A stretch of 64,000 bases of DNA from Syngnathus acus (Eukaryota; Chordata; Actinopteri; Syngnathiformes; Syngnathidae). Below the pieces are notes generated by a model. The model was given only the letters and a program-made list of their open reading frames with translations. It was not told where the DNA came from and made no database searches. The stretch is from the NCBI RefSeq assembly GCF_901709675.1, contig NC_051101.1:3845501-3909500 (forward strand). Direction: 5' to 3'. Of the stretch, positions 1 through 10,287 are shown in pieces (position 1 is the stretch's first letter; every line of letters begins with the position of its first letter). Made by a program: the position numbers and the translations under genes.

Positions 1-150
1 CGTGCAGGCTCTCTTGATGCTTCACTCCAGGCATCCCCCTGGCTGCTGCTGACCACTTGATGAAGCGTAAAAAGGAGGAAAAAGAGGACAAACTCGAGTT
101 AAGCCAGAGCACAGGAAGTGAAGTCAGAGCAGCGTCCAGCCGAGGCCAGC

Positions 151-231
151 ATGAATCCTTTGTGGAGACTTTATAAGGGCAAAGTCTTGAAGACGTTCAA
201 CCCGGAGTACGTGGACGACTCGGCTGAAGAG
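151..231 (+). CDS. C1orf232: C1orf232 homologue exon 1
   Basis: The start ATG at 151 opens MNPLWRLYKGKVLKTF and the exon ends in DSAEE before a gtactg donor. It is exactly 27 codons, phase 0. The start is chosen because the N-terminus matches the family and there is no upstream in-frame alternative of similar character. About 150 bp of 5' UTR lie to its left inside the window. Confidence 0.85.
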
Positions 232-1595
232 GTACTGACGTACACACTTTGAATTGAGGAATAGCACTGGCTATCACACAATGTGCATTTAGGCCCTGTG
301 GTGCACGATGCTTCCTCTGTTAGTGATTTTGCAAACACACGTTGACTGAGAACGCTTTTTATGACTCCCTGTTGATGGACGCTTCACCTTTTCCAGCGAA
401 GTCTGAAAAAATGGATTGCACATAAAAGTAATGTCAACAATATATTTAAATAAAAGCTATAGACAAACACTTCTTAGAGATACAAAAAATAGAAGTACTG
501 TTCTCAGGCAGTGATTCCTTCCTGTGCCACAAGAGGGAGCCCCACGCTTTGAGAGACACTGCAAAATGTCGTGGGCCTCATTTTGGCTCCATCAAAAGTG
601 AACCAAAAAAAAAAGAGTGGCGAGAAACTCAATCCAGCACAGAAGCACAACAAAGGGATCAGCTGGCATTGCTCTGGAGTGACACGTCAGGCCACGTTCT
701 TCATTTTGTATGTGTGCATGTGTGTGTGTGTGTGTTTTTTCAGGTGAGTGAGGTTGAAGAAGACATGATGAGTCCAGTCCAGCATGATGAAGGCCAGAAC
801 GCTGTCTCCCAGCTGGCCCGCAAAGTATGCCAAATGGGATTTCATATGGGAACGTCTCCTTTTACCTTTGACCCTGTGTGTATACATGTATATATACATA
901 TATATTTGTGTGTGTGTGTGTCCAGATGCAGGGGGCGGGGGCCAAAAGCTGGAATAGACTGTCAGCTCTCTTCAATAAAGACGACGAGCACCAACTACTG
1001 CAAGAGACACCAAGTCCTCCAGTCGCTGACCAGTGAGTGGACTTTAATGTGTGCGAGTGTGATTGTTCACATTTGCACATATTTGTATTACATTTTAAAG
1101 ATAAGGTGTGAACATATAGTGGTAAGAATGCTTAGAAGAAACCTGAAACTTATATTTTAAATAATAATATAAAGCAAAGGATATATCCTTCATCATCATA
1201 TGTAATATGTCAGCCCACTTGCAGTCAAGCCAGAGGAACCGTGCAGGCCCGCTCGCCGCAGTGGATTCTGGGATAGCTTCGCTGCCAACTGGGCCGCCAA
1301 GAAGCAGGCGGAGGCTGCTGCCGCCGCCACCCGCGAGGCGATGGATGCCAACGAGGGGGTGTCGGAGGTGGGCGAGCTGGAGGAAGAGGAGGCGGTGGTG
1401 GCGGGGCCGTCTGAGGCAGCGGCGATGGACGGCGAGGAGGAGGCGGAGTCACAGGAGAGCGATGGCAACAACGGCTTCTCCAACTACATCACGCTGGGAG
1501 GAGGAGCGGGCAGTGAGGACGCTTCCTTCAAGTGGAACTTTGTCACCAGCAAGCTAGCCGAATTGAGGAGGGCCAGCCCAGCCAAGAGCAACTAG
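151..1595 (+). CDS. C1orf232: C1orf232 homologue, complete 4-exon gene (216 aa)
   Basis: Coding exons are 151-231, 744-824, 926-1032 and 1214-1595. They sum to 651 nt, giving 216 residues plus stop. The protein begins MNPLWRLYKGKVLKTF. It carries the family block SQLARK-MQGAGAKSW-RLSALFNKDDE around residues 49-76, then ADHPLAVKPEE and RRSGFWDSFAANW. After these come an Ala-rich/acidic low-complexity stretch and a C-terminal FKWNFVTSKLAELRR. This order matches human C1orf232 as I remember it (MNQAFWKTYKSKVL, MSQLARR, SLFNKEDE, GFWDAFA, FKWGFLTHKLAEMR). I see no signal peptide or membrane segment. The molecular function is unknown; part of the FNKDDE region resembles TDRP (testis development-related protein). 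The gene is convergent with fam110d. Orthology is strong; function is not claimed. Confidence 0.9.
744..824 (+). CDS. C1orf232: C1orf232 homologue exon 2
   Basis: The exon follows a TG microsatellite, a T-run and a cag acceptor. It encodes VSEVEEDMM through AVSQLARK and ends at a gtatgc donor. It is 27 codons, phase 0 on both sides. The SQLAR motif is the conserved part. Confidence 0.85.
926..1032 (+). CDS. C1orf232: C1orf232 homologue exon 3
   Basis: Encodes MQGAGAKSWNRLSALFNKDD followed by EHQLLQETPSPPVAD plus two bases of a His codon, then a gtgagt donor. Length 107 nt, phase 0 in and phase 2 out. This is the most conserved block of the family. Confidence 0.87.
1214..1595 (+). CDS. C1orf232: C1orf232 homologue terminal exon
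   Basis: Two acceptors are close together. The cag ending at 1213 keeps frame with exon 3 and gives ADHPLAVKPEEP, like human ADHPLA. The gcag ending at 1224 would shift frame and reach a stop, so 1214 is chosen. The exon encodes GFWDSFAANWAAKKQ, an Ala run, acidic and Gly-rich segments and the C-terminal KWNFVTSKLAELRR. The TAG stop is at 1593-1595. Confidence 0.88.
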
Positions 1596-2606
1596 AGAAC
1601 GTAGAGGAAATCCAGCCCCTGCTGGGGAAATTCAGGTATTACAGCAGGTAAGAAAAAATATGCAATCATAATTCAATTATAATACAGGGAACCGCATTGA
1701 ATTTATTTTCAATATTTTTTTTAAATATATTTTTTGGGTTGGGACAACCCTGTCTTTCATGATCTCATTAGTTTATCCCTGCTTATGCAATAATTGTTTT
1801 GAAAAATAATAAAAAATGATATCACATGTACAACTTACAGTACATTTTCCAGTGGAACAATTGGATTCTATTTGATTACGATTCGATCTAAAATGGTACC
1901 GCTGTAAATTTTGTCATGTTTATATGGCGAAACATCAATTCAAGTCGCTCCACTTTAAAATGTACCATCTTCCAACAGCAACTCAAAGAATTTGGGACTG
2001 TGAGATTTTTGTGATTTTTTTTCCCCTCTATTGTGTTGTGTATGTTTCATTGTGTTGTTTTGTTTTTCGTTGAGTACCGCAATAGAAATGTGGTTACAGC
2101 ATTTGGGACTGACTAACTGATGATACATGAACTACAAAAATCAGGATAATAAAGAGAACCGCTTCACATTTTTTGCTTTTTCTCATTATTTTGTATTTCG
2201 TTTTGCCCTGTAAGGTAAACAATAACTGTTGTTTAAAGTATAAGATGTTCAGATAATAGCTGGATGGATTATTTACATTATTTTGCGTTTATAAATTCCC
2301 TGTTGTGGACAATGGCAACCTAAGGCTATAACGCCCTTGTCCACCAGGGGGCGACATTTACCTTTGCACTGTTGATACCACTCGTCATCACGTCAGCAGC
2401 CAGCCAGTCTGTTTTGGTTCTTGCTCTCGCGTGACGGAGAAATCTGAGGCCTGTTTGTCCTCATTGATTGAATCGTCGGGAGCGGATCTGCTGCCCCCAC
2501 GTCCTCCTTTTTGGACTTCCTGTACAGTCATCCCAAAACAATGCTTCCTTTGCAGCCTCACATCCTTTCAAGTCAGAAATCATACGCATTGTGTTATGAA
2601 AATAAA
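1596..2606 (+). other. C1orf232: C1orf232 homologue 3' UTR with candidate poly(A) signals
   Basis: No coding signal follows the stop. AATAAA hexamers lie at about 1807, 2148-2153 and 2601-2606. The last is followed by a GT-rich stretch near 2663, as expected for a cleavage site. Which signal is used cannot be told from sequence. A cag|gtaaga motif near 1648 could be an extra UTR splice donor. Confidence 0.4.
2341..2354 (+). promoter_or_regulatory. candidate CTCF site
   Basis: The string CCACCAGGGGGCGA matches the vertebrate CTCF core consensus (CCASYAGRKGGCRS) at almost every position. It lies at the 3' end of the C1orf232 homologue, between it and convergent fam110d. Motif match only; binding is inferred. 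Confidence 0.4.
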
Positions 2607-3524
2607 ATGTTTTCCCTCATGATTTGGGCATAAAAAGATCACCGTTTGACAATTCTCTCTAACGGTTGTGTGTGTGCCCTATGACCTTCGCAATTTGGCT
2701 TCTCTTTGGCTCCTGCTGTCGCACTTCCATTTTTTCTTCTCTTCTGTAGCCTGGCACAGCATGGTGCCATTTTTACGTTTGGTGTGCACTGTGCAGACTC
2801 CCTGCACACCTTTTTCATTGACTTGTGGGTTGAAGATGTCCGGGTGATGTCATCATCGTGTGCTTGTTAAATTAGTCACAGGGGCGGAAAGGTGTGAATA
2901 AATGAGCTGGCGGGTGTTTTCTCTTGTTTTGTCTGACTAAATGGAAGTTTACGAGAGAAACGGGGGATGCATAAACACAGACATGTCTGGTGGCGTTCAG
3001 ATATGACCACGGTGGGTGTCTGCTGGTGACTCATATCACATCTGGAAAAGTTGCACGCACATGTACCTGCCTCAAACATGGCAAGGCAAGAAACAGATGA
3101 TCTTTTTTGTTTTTGTATTGTGTCATGACAACACGAGAACACGAAATGGAATATTATTTAATTTAATGTTTATTTGATCAATCACATAAAAGTTTGGTCT
3201 TTATAGCAAACAAGTCAGGACAAGTGCACATGAATCACATCTCTGGACATTATTTGCATATAACAAGTAGCTTTTACTTTTTATGATTCACATGTTTGAC
3301 AGGTATGAATCTCACCTATCGTAAAAAGTGCGAGTCAGCAAAATACCTTCACGCATTACACACATTTGTTGATGTGAGGAGCGCAGATGTGCATCTTCCC
3401 GCTGTAATCTACAGTACAGCCCAAACTTGTCTATGTTCTCATAACAAACTGCTGAGAAAAATATTTACAATAGACAAACATTCACGGGAGTGTTTCAAAA
3501 TAGGGTTTCAAGACAGGTTTTAAG

Positions 3525-3528
<4 letters not shown>

Positions 3529-3556
<28 letters not shown>
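3529..3556. repeat. (AG)n microsatellite
   Basis: Uninterrupted AG dinucleotide run of about 14 units. Confidence 0.95.
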
Positions 3557-3560
<4 letters not shown>

Positions 3561-3979
3561 CTCGTGTTCAAGTTACTGTTGCTCCAGCTGCTACTTTCTC
3601 TACATGTTGTTCTTTGCTTCTGTGTACACGCGTGCACTCAGCCACATACACCGTGAGAGCCTGTAAAATGTTGGGAATGTAGGGAACAGAAATAATCTGT
3701 TCCAGGGTCAAACTGTGGCCATGGTCACAACCTTTATTGACCATACAGGCGATGTTTGAAGTCGCATTGTTAAGATATGTTATGTTATTCTGGCTAATTC
3801 AAAATTACAAATGGCTAACCACTGCAAGAAAGACACGTTTCTGGTTAAAATTATGTATGATGAACCCTGGCGGCCTTTGCTAAAGGAAACAAACAGCAAC
3901 AGAAAGCCAAAGAAAAAGCACCAGATGAAAATACAACTTGTGCTGTAGTTTAACTACACAATTTAGCTCGCTAACTATG

Positions 3980-4145
3980 ATATGATATATTACACTATAC
4001 TACTATGCTACTTTAAGATATGCTATGCTACATTATGCTATATGCTCCACTACAGGTATGCTATGTGATGCGACAGTATGCTATGTTACGCTAGGCTATG
4101 CTACACTATGTTGTGCTACATTATGGTATTTTAAGCTATGCTACA
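3980..4145. repeat. degenerate ATGCTA/ATGTTA tandem repeat
   Basis: Variants of TATGCTA(CA) recur over about 160 bp (tatgctac, tatgctat, tatgttac, taggctatg), a decayed short-unit satellite. No coding content. Confidence 0.7.
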
Positions 4146-7100
4146 AAATGTGCCAATGCTAGGCTGCCTTTGTGAAGCGAAAGGCATCTTCGAGCCTCGG
4201 TCAGCGTCTCCTGACAGTCTATTTGTGACGTGGGAATGCGTGCCCACAGCGAGTGCGGGTGAAAAGGTCCTTGGGTGTCCGGCGGAGGTGCTGACGGAGG
4301 GCGTCAGGAGGTTCCACTTTGCAAGTTTCTGCAGTTTGGGCCACAAATAGATGAAATTTGGCCCTTTACAGCATGGCTTATACTAACCCAACATTTGCAT
4401 TATCAAGACTTTTGTCATAATATTTGACGATATGAAGAAAAAAAAACTGATTGTGTGGCGCATGTGGATGCATTTTAGATCCTGTAGACAGAAAAAAATT
4501 GGATTGCTAAACATTAACTTGCGGCTTGAGCGCTATGTGGTCCACATGTAATATCATTAAATGGCCGCATATTTCCCAAATTTCATTTCCCCTTTCCAGA
4601 GGAACGTTTCCCTCCGGGGTGTTGCGCTTGTGGACGGGACAGTTAGACTTAATTGTACGTGCTCCTTCAGTCTTTGCAGCTGCACCTTTCCAATTGGGAC
4701 ACACCTTGGTGCAGATCCTCATGCCTCCTTGCAGGACGCCGGCTCGAGTGAAGAATGTTGACGTCTTTGTTCACGCCGCGCTGCAGAATGAAGCAGACTT
4801 CCTGTGTGTTGTTCCTCGCTGTGACAGGTAGTGTACGTTGTTTCCTGTTTCTCTTGAAGTTAGGGCTACAATTACGTCCGGCTTAGACTGACGGTTAAGT
4901 TACTTCCTCAGATAGAAGTTTTATACAATTGGCCTACCTGTGAGAAATGTACATTTTCTAATTCACACATCTGACCTTAAGATTGACCTTTTATGATAAA
5001 AATCTCAAATGTGTTTGTGCTGATTTGCTACTCAAATAAGAGCTGCCGAGGGTTTCCCGAGCTAACATTGAACATTTGGGTTGTTTTTAAAAAATACAAA
5101 AAAAACTACTTTTATTTCATCTTTAAAATAAATAAAATGCTTGAAAGATATTTTGTTCAATTTCCTGTAAAAAACGTTTTTTCACATTTAAAAAAAATAC
5201 CATTTTCTTCTTTTACATTTGATTATATACAGCTTTTTTTTTCTTGTCACATTATCTTGAAAAAAAATACTTTTTAGTTAAGTACGTTTTTTTTTAATGA
5301 CTTTTCACCCCCTAATTTTCTTCCTTTTTAAGTAAACCCATCTTGTTGATGCGTCACTTCGCATACTAAGTGCCCATGCAGTGCAAACAAATTGTCCCAT
5401 TCCACCACCACACGTCACGTGGGGCTCTTGCTGTGGTTTCGTCGCGGAGCGAATCCTCCGGGGAGGTCCGGCCCAGCGTGGCGCCGATCCGCATCGCCTT
5501 CCCTCACCCCGGCGGCTCAACCGGGCGCTGGCGGGGAGCGGCCAAACCCAAAAAATGTGGTGAGGTCACCGGCTTTGATGAGGATGAAGGTCTGAGAAAG
5601 CAAGAGTAGACAGACTGGCTCTTCATCCTCATCTGGAGCCTCACCAGAAAAGACTTCATGTATTTTATATTTTATACAGAGCGGCCGTACCAGTGGAAAT
5701 CTTTTTTAGTTTCTGTCGAGGTCCTCATATAAAGGTCTGAGCCTGGACTCAGCCGGTCTGTCTGCAGGCTGGTCGTGCCTCCAAATTGATTCTTCACGGA
5801 GATCGAAAGGTTTTCACTTGAGGGCCAGGCACCGATGTTTTCATTAACCGGATTAATGGCAGCAAAAGCCCCTTGACACGGACACAAGCTGCCACGCAAA
5901 GGCTTAAACTTTTCATATTTCAAATATGTATACAATATACATTGCTAGTCTTGCATTTCCTCTGAATTGTTTCCCAAAATCCAACTTAGTTTCTGTTTGC
6001 TTAAGGGACAAAATATATTTTTTAAAATATAATATAGTTTTGTTTTTGTTCAGCATTTTTCTGTTTACTTGACAGATAAGATATTTAAAAAAATTCAAAA
6101 TATTTTTTCTTTGAACAATGTTTATCTTTTTTTCTGTTAGCGTGTCATCTCTGTGACCCCAAAAGAGGGCTCAACAGGAGCCTCCTTTATATGAGCTCGA
6201 ATATTATTTTTGTTCAATTTTTTTTTCCCAACAGCTTAGTGGGATAAGTGTGGTATGTGGGACTCTTGATTTAACCTACATTAAAGTGAGAACATTCCTT
6301 TTTCCCGTAAATCCTCATCTTGGGCGTTCTGAGCAGGTGAAAACAAACGTTGGATTTACTCGGGTTCGCTACTGTCGGCTTCTGAGCGGCTCTGATTAAA
6401 AAAGACAAAACTTGTCTTCTCCTTGCTTCGAATCAATGTACCAGCCCACCCCAAGTACGACGTCCTGCTCAGGTTTCCCAGACCCCCTTCGTGCCCCCCC
6501 CCTCGCTCATGAAGCAGAGGTCACATAGGAGAGAAGGCAATGAAAGGGCGCACCGGTGTGATTTATGGCCCCATGCCGGTACGGGATACCAACAACTGGA
6601 TAGCTCCTGATACCCAAAACCCTTTTGCCAAAGTCGGGAGTAAACTTATAGCCAATTGGAATGGACTTAAGCCCTTTTTTTTTTTATTCTCTGCTGATCG
6701 TCTGAAATATTGCATTGTCCAGGTGTGAGTGATTCATCTGTTGGATTTTTTTGGGGGGGAAACTTTGACACAAGTGCTTAAATAAGCGTTCTCGTTGTAC
6801 CTTGCACTCACTTGTCAGTTGTTTGGTCTGCTTCATATCAAGCCTGCTGGTCAAGGTCTGAGTTTATAGCCATAACAGCATTTTTTTTTTTTTAACCAAT
6901 ATCGAAAATTTGGGTTTTAATTCTCATGTTCGCTTTAAAGAAATGTCGCTAACGGGGTAGCAAACGAAAAACAATTATAGAAGTTATCTAGTATCAAGTT
7001 TAATACGGAATCCATTCTAACCCTGACACACATTATGATGACGAAAAGGAGGCGAGGGAAAAAAAAATGTGACTGAAAAGCAAAGGCACAGTTTAAGGCC

Positions 7101-7940
7101 ACTTGGACGTATGGAAACTGAGCTGTTGCATGTGTGCCCGCCTGAAAGTGGAACATGACAAATGGATTCCAGAGTCTTTTCTCATTAGTCTTCATAATTG
7201 GGTCAGGTAGTTGGTTTTTGGACCCCCTGTGGATGTTTTACGTGAATGAAAACCCACATCGGCATCCTGGCGTGGTTAACTGCGGTCTTTGTAGGTTTTA
7301 TAGGGTATTTCTGTTCCCTGTGACTTTGCTTGCTCAGCACTGCCCCGATCATGTCCATCCCTACAATTATACGTTGGGAATTGTCCTCTGCCAGCTGGTG
7401 TCTTGTTTATTTCAGGGCAGCAGAAAAGATGGAGGGGGGGGGCAAACCCAAAACATGAGCATGTGTTTAAAGCTTGTCCTGTGAACCCAAAACAGGATGT
7501 CTCACAGCGGGCCCTGCGCTCAGTGAGGCTGACATAGGAGGCTAATAGTCTTGCTGCTATTTGAAAAGATGGAAGGAGATTAATGTTTTCTGTCCTTAAA
7601 AAAAATTTGTGTGAGCCGAGTACAAACCCAGATCTTTGGATTCTTAAAAGCTCTTCAAAAAAAACTTAAAAGGGTCCCAGAGAACGATTTTATGGATACT
7701 TTATATCGAAAAGGGTAAAAAGTTATCATAAACCACAAAAATGCTTTCTGGTCTGAGTGGGATCTGATTTTAATCTTGATAATTAATTTAATGACAATTT
7801 TTTGACTGCCCACACAATATTTACTTTTTTATATGCTACTTAGTGTCCAAAGGTGTTCCCCAAGGATTGGTACTAGGCCCCCCTTCTGTTACATTACCCA
7901 AAACAACACAGAGAACCAGTTGAAATCAGTCATTATTTGT

Positions 7941-9012
7941 ATTTATTTGCCATGTGTATGATACAGATCTCTTTGGAGTAAAAAAAAAAAACACAAAAAC
8001 ATGAGCCATTTTGTAAACATGCAACCAAAAGTAGGTCCAGTTGAAGGAGTGTGCCTTGGAGATGATTAATGACACTAAAGCTATCAAGGTTTCCGAGTCA
8101 TTCCGTTAATTTATCGCATTAGTCAACATACTTTGAATGACCCTGGAGTCTGCGTTTGGCCCGTACCGTAGAAGTGAGCGAGCCGTAGAGCTGGTCAGTG
8201 ATGAATGAAGTGAGGTAGAATCTGTGGTTTTAGCTTTGAGGCTTTACCGCCACATGCAGCTCATCACTGAACAGCTTACATCTTGATTGTCTTTTTGTTT
8301 TAAGCCCCTTTCACACTAACGTCAATAAGTTGAAGGTACCAATGAAGGTTGAGGAAGTTGACTTCCATAACACTTCCATCAAAACTATTTTTGTCCAGGA
8401 TTTCGGCAACCTACACTTTGACTTGACTTTTGAATGGTGACCATAATCTATTGAAAGCTAACTAGAAGAAACAGTTTGGTGTTCGTAGTACTTTTCACAG
8501 GTTCTCTTAGTGGTAATCAATAGTGTCACGAGCAATTATCAGGACAGTGTATATAAAAATAAAGTAGAATAAACCCCCTAGAAAGGAGAATAAGCTATAT
8601 CTTTATCACCTCGTTTTCTGTCCATTTCAGTACATGAACAACCCCACAGGGGAGTCTGGCAAGTTTGTTCCAACGCCTGCGTTTAATAATAATAATTAAA
8701 AAAAAAGCTCTGAATTAAAACAAAGACATTTTTGAATGAGGTACTCATGGTTCACTTTGCGCCGCTTTTCTCCAATAATTTAGTTCACAAAATCTGTGCT
8801 GTCATTATTAGCATGCAATTATAGCTATGTGCCCTCAAAAAACAGTTCAGAATCCAGTTCTGTTCAGGATTGTATATCTGGAATCAGTCCATTTGCAGAT
8901 GATCCATAAATAGTTTGATCCATTGAGTCATTTGGGGAAAAAATCTTTTTCAAGAATCAACCGCCACATTACTGACGTAAACAATGTGCTAAATGAAATA
9001 TAGTCCTCTAGA
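7941..9012 (-). other. fam110d: probable fam110d 3' UTR
   Basis: Downstream of the fam110d stop on the minus strand no further ORF is convincing. Candidate poly(A) hexamers on that strand are ATTAAA near 8681 and AATAAA at 7942-7947. The limits are inferred, and transcript data are absent. Confidence 0.35.
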
Positions 9013-10287
9013 TCAAACCGTAGACTCTTTGGGTCCTTCCCGGGCGGCATTCTTGCACCCGTAGAGCCACTTGATAACTCGAGCGTTCCTCTCAATGATG
9101 GACACGCCAGTGGGTGGCTGCTCGGCCAGCTCCTCCTGAAACAACCCGTCCCCAGAGTGGCGGGAGAACTCACTGGGCTCTGTACCGCCGTCGCCGGCAA
9201 CGCTGCGAAGAGCCAGCGAAAGGGTGTCTATGGAGCTGGCGCCTGACGGGAAATTGTCCCGGCCGAGGCGCTCAATCAGATCGGCGTCCAGGCCGCAAAA
9301 GTCAAAGAACTGCTCCTGTTCAGACCAGGCTACAGAGCAGCGGAGATGCAGGTCCGATTTGGAACGACGCAACACCCCAAACTTGCTCCCACATGACGAA
9401 CGCTGCGGTATCACCCTTCTCCACGGATCGTTGTCGTCCATGCCTTCATCTGTGGTATCTTTAGATCCATCATTGGTCTGATCTGTTGTAGAGCCCAACC
9501 CCGGGCTGGTGATGGAGCCAGGGCTATGTTCCTGGTCTGTTCTGCTGGATCTCCTGCTCCCTGGCCCACCGTCTGTCATATCCTTATCATTAGTCCATGA
9601 CATGCGGGAGTCTCCGTCCCGCGAGGGTGCTTTCTCCTCGCCGATGACCATTTTATGGACTCCCCCGCCAATCTTGTCCCTCATGGAGCCCTGGAAGAGG
9701 CGGCGGACGAAGCTGTAGCCCTTCAGCTCCACACTGCCATTCTCGCCATTGGGACTCTTGCACTCTTTCTTCTGCCGGTAGATGACGAGCGAGTCGGGTC
9801 TCATCATGCGTTTGCCAGTGCTCCTGCGGAGGACGGGGGCACTGTGCGGGGCCACTGGGGTGGTGAATCCGTGTGCTCTGGGGCTGGGGAGCTTCCTGTT
9901 GTTGATGACGTTTTTATGAGCCTCCATGTCGATGGAAGACAGTTGATTCTCCTTTCTGGAGTCGTCGTTTTCATTTTCATCCCTGGAGGTAAAAGATCCG
10001 GACAGAGTGGAGAAGGGGGTGCCGGATAAACGGCGAGGAGGGAGTTGGGGAGAGGCAAAAGCCCTCCGAGGCGGCGGCGGGGTGGCGCACGGCACCAACA
10101 CTGGTTCCTGTTTGGTGTTGATGACCTGCTGGCTCTTGACATACTTAGCCTTGTCTGCTTCCAGCCTCTCTACGGCGCTAATCGCTCGACCGTGGTTCCC
10201 GCCGTCGATCTGCCGCCGCAAGTACTCCGGACCCTTGTTGAGGAGCCGAAGGGGGGACGGTGACCCGATGGGGGTCAACGGCTTCAT
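9013..10287 (-). CDS. fam110d: FAM110 family protein, FAM110D-like (424 aa)
   Basis: A single uninterrupted 424-codon ORF starts at 10287 and stops at 9013. FAM110 hallmarks are present in order: ISAVERLEADKAKYVKSQQV at about residues 36-55; RPDSLVIYRQKKECK at 163-177; FVRRLFQG at 193-200; LRRSKSDLH at 307-314; FFDFCGLDADLIERLG at 327-342; and C-terminal VSIIERNARVIKWLYGC at 395-411. FAM110 proteins associate with the centrosome and spindle poles; their biochemical role is poorly defined. The paralogue call rests on the RPDSL-IYRQK-K and RRLF signatures and on the C1orf232 neighbour. From memory human FAM110D is much shorter (about 270 aa), with the extra length here mostly a Ser/Asp/Gly-rich middle (residues about 205-300). 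FAM110B or C is the alternative. Coding in one exon is typical of the family; a 5' non-coding exon is likely but not resolved. Confidence 0.88.
   Translation of the reverse strand: MKPLTPIGSPSPLRLLNKGPEYLRRQIDGGNHGRAISAVERLEADKAKYVKSQQVINTKQEPVLVPCATPPPPRRAFASPQLPPRRLSGTPFSTLSGSFTSRDENENDDSRKENQLSSIDMEAHKNVINNRKLPSPRAHGFTTPVAPHSAPVLRRSTGKRMMRPDSLVIYRQKKECKSPNGENGSVELKGYSFVRRLFQGSMRDKIGGGVHKMVIGEEKAPSRDGDSRMSWTNDKDMTDGGPGSRRSSRTDQEHSPGSITSPGLGSTTDQTNDGSKDTTDEGMDDNDPWRRVIPQRSSCGSKFGVLRRSKSDLHLRCSVAWSEQEQFFDFCGLDADLIERLGRDNFPSGASSIDTLSLALRSVAGDGGTEPSEFSRHSGDGLFQEELAEQPPTGVSIIERNARVIKWLYGCKNAAREGPKESTV

Larger units (their letters stand above)
2607..7940. other. intergenic stretch, no gene seen
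   Basis: No ORF here resembles a known protein, and open frames are short and composition-driven. It holds an (AG)n run at 3529-3556, degenerate ATGCTA repeats at about 3980-4145, several T- or A-rich runs (5080-5300, 6000-6130) and a somewhat GC-rich patch at 5400-5560. I see nothing else that can be supported. Confidence 0.6.

Noticed and set aside
549-1160. 203-codon ORF across C1orf232 exons 2-3
   Set aside because: Runs through introns and microsatellites in frame; the spliced model explains the conserved parts.
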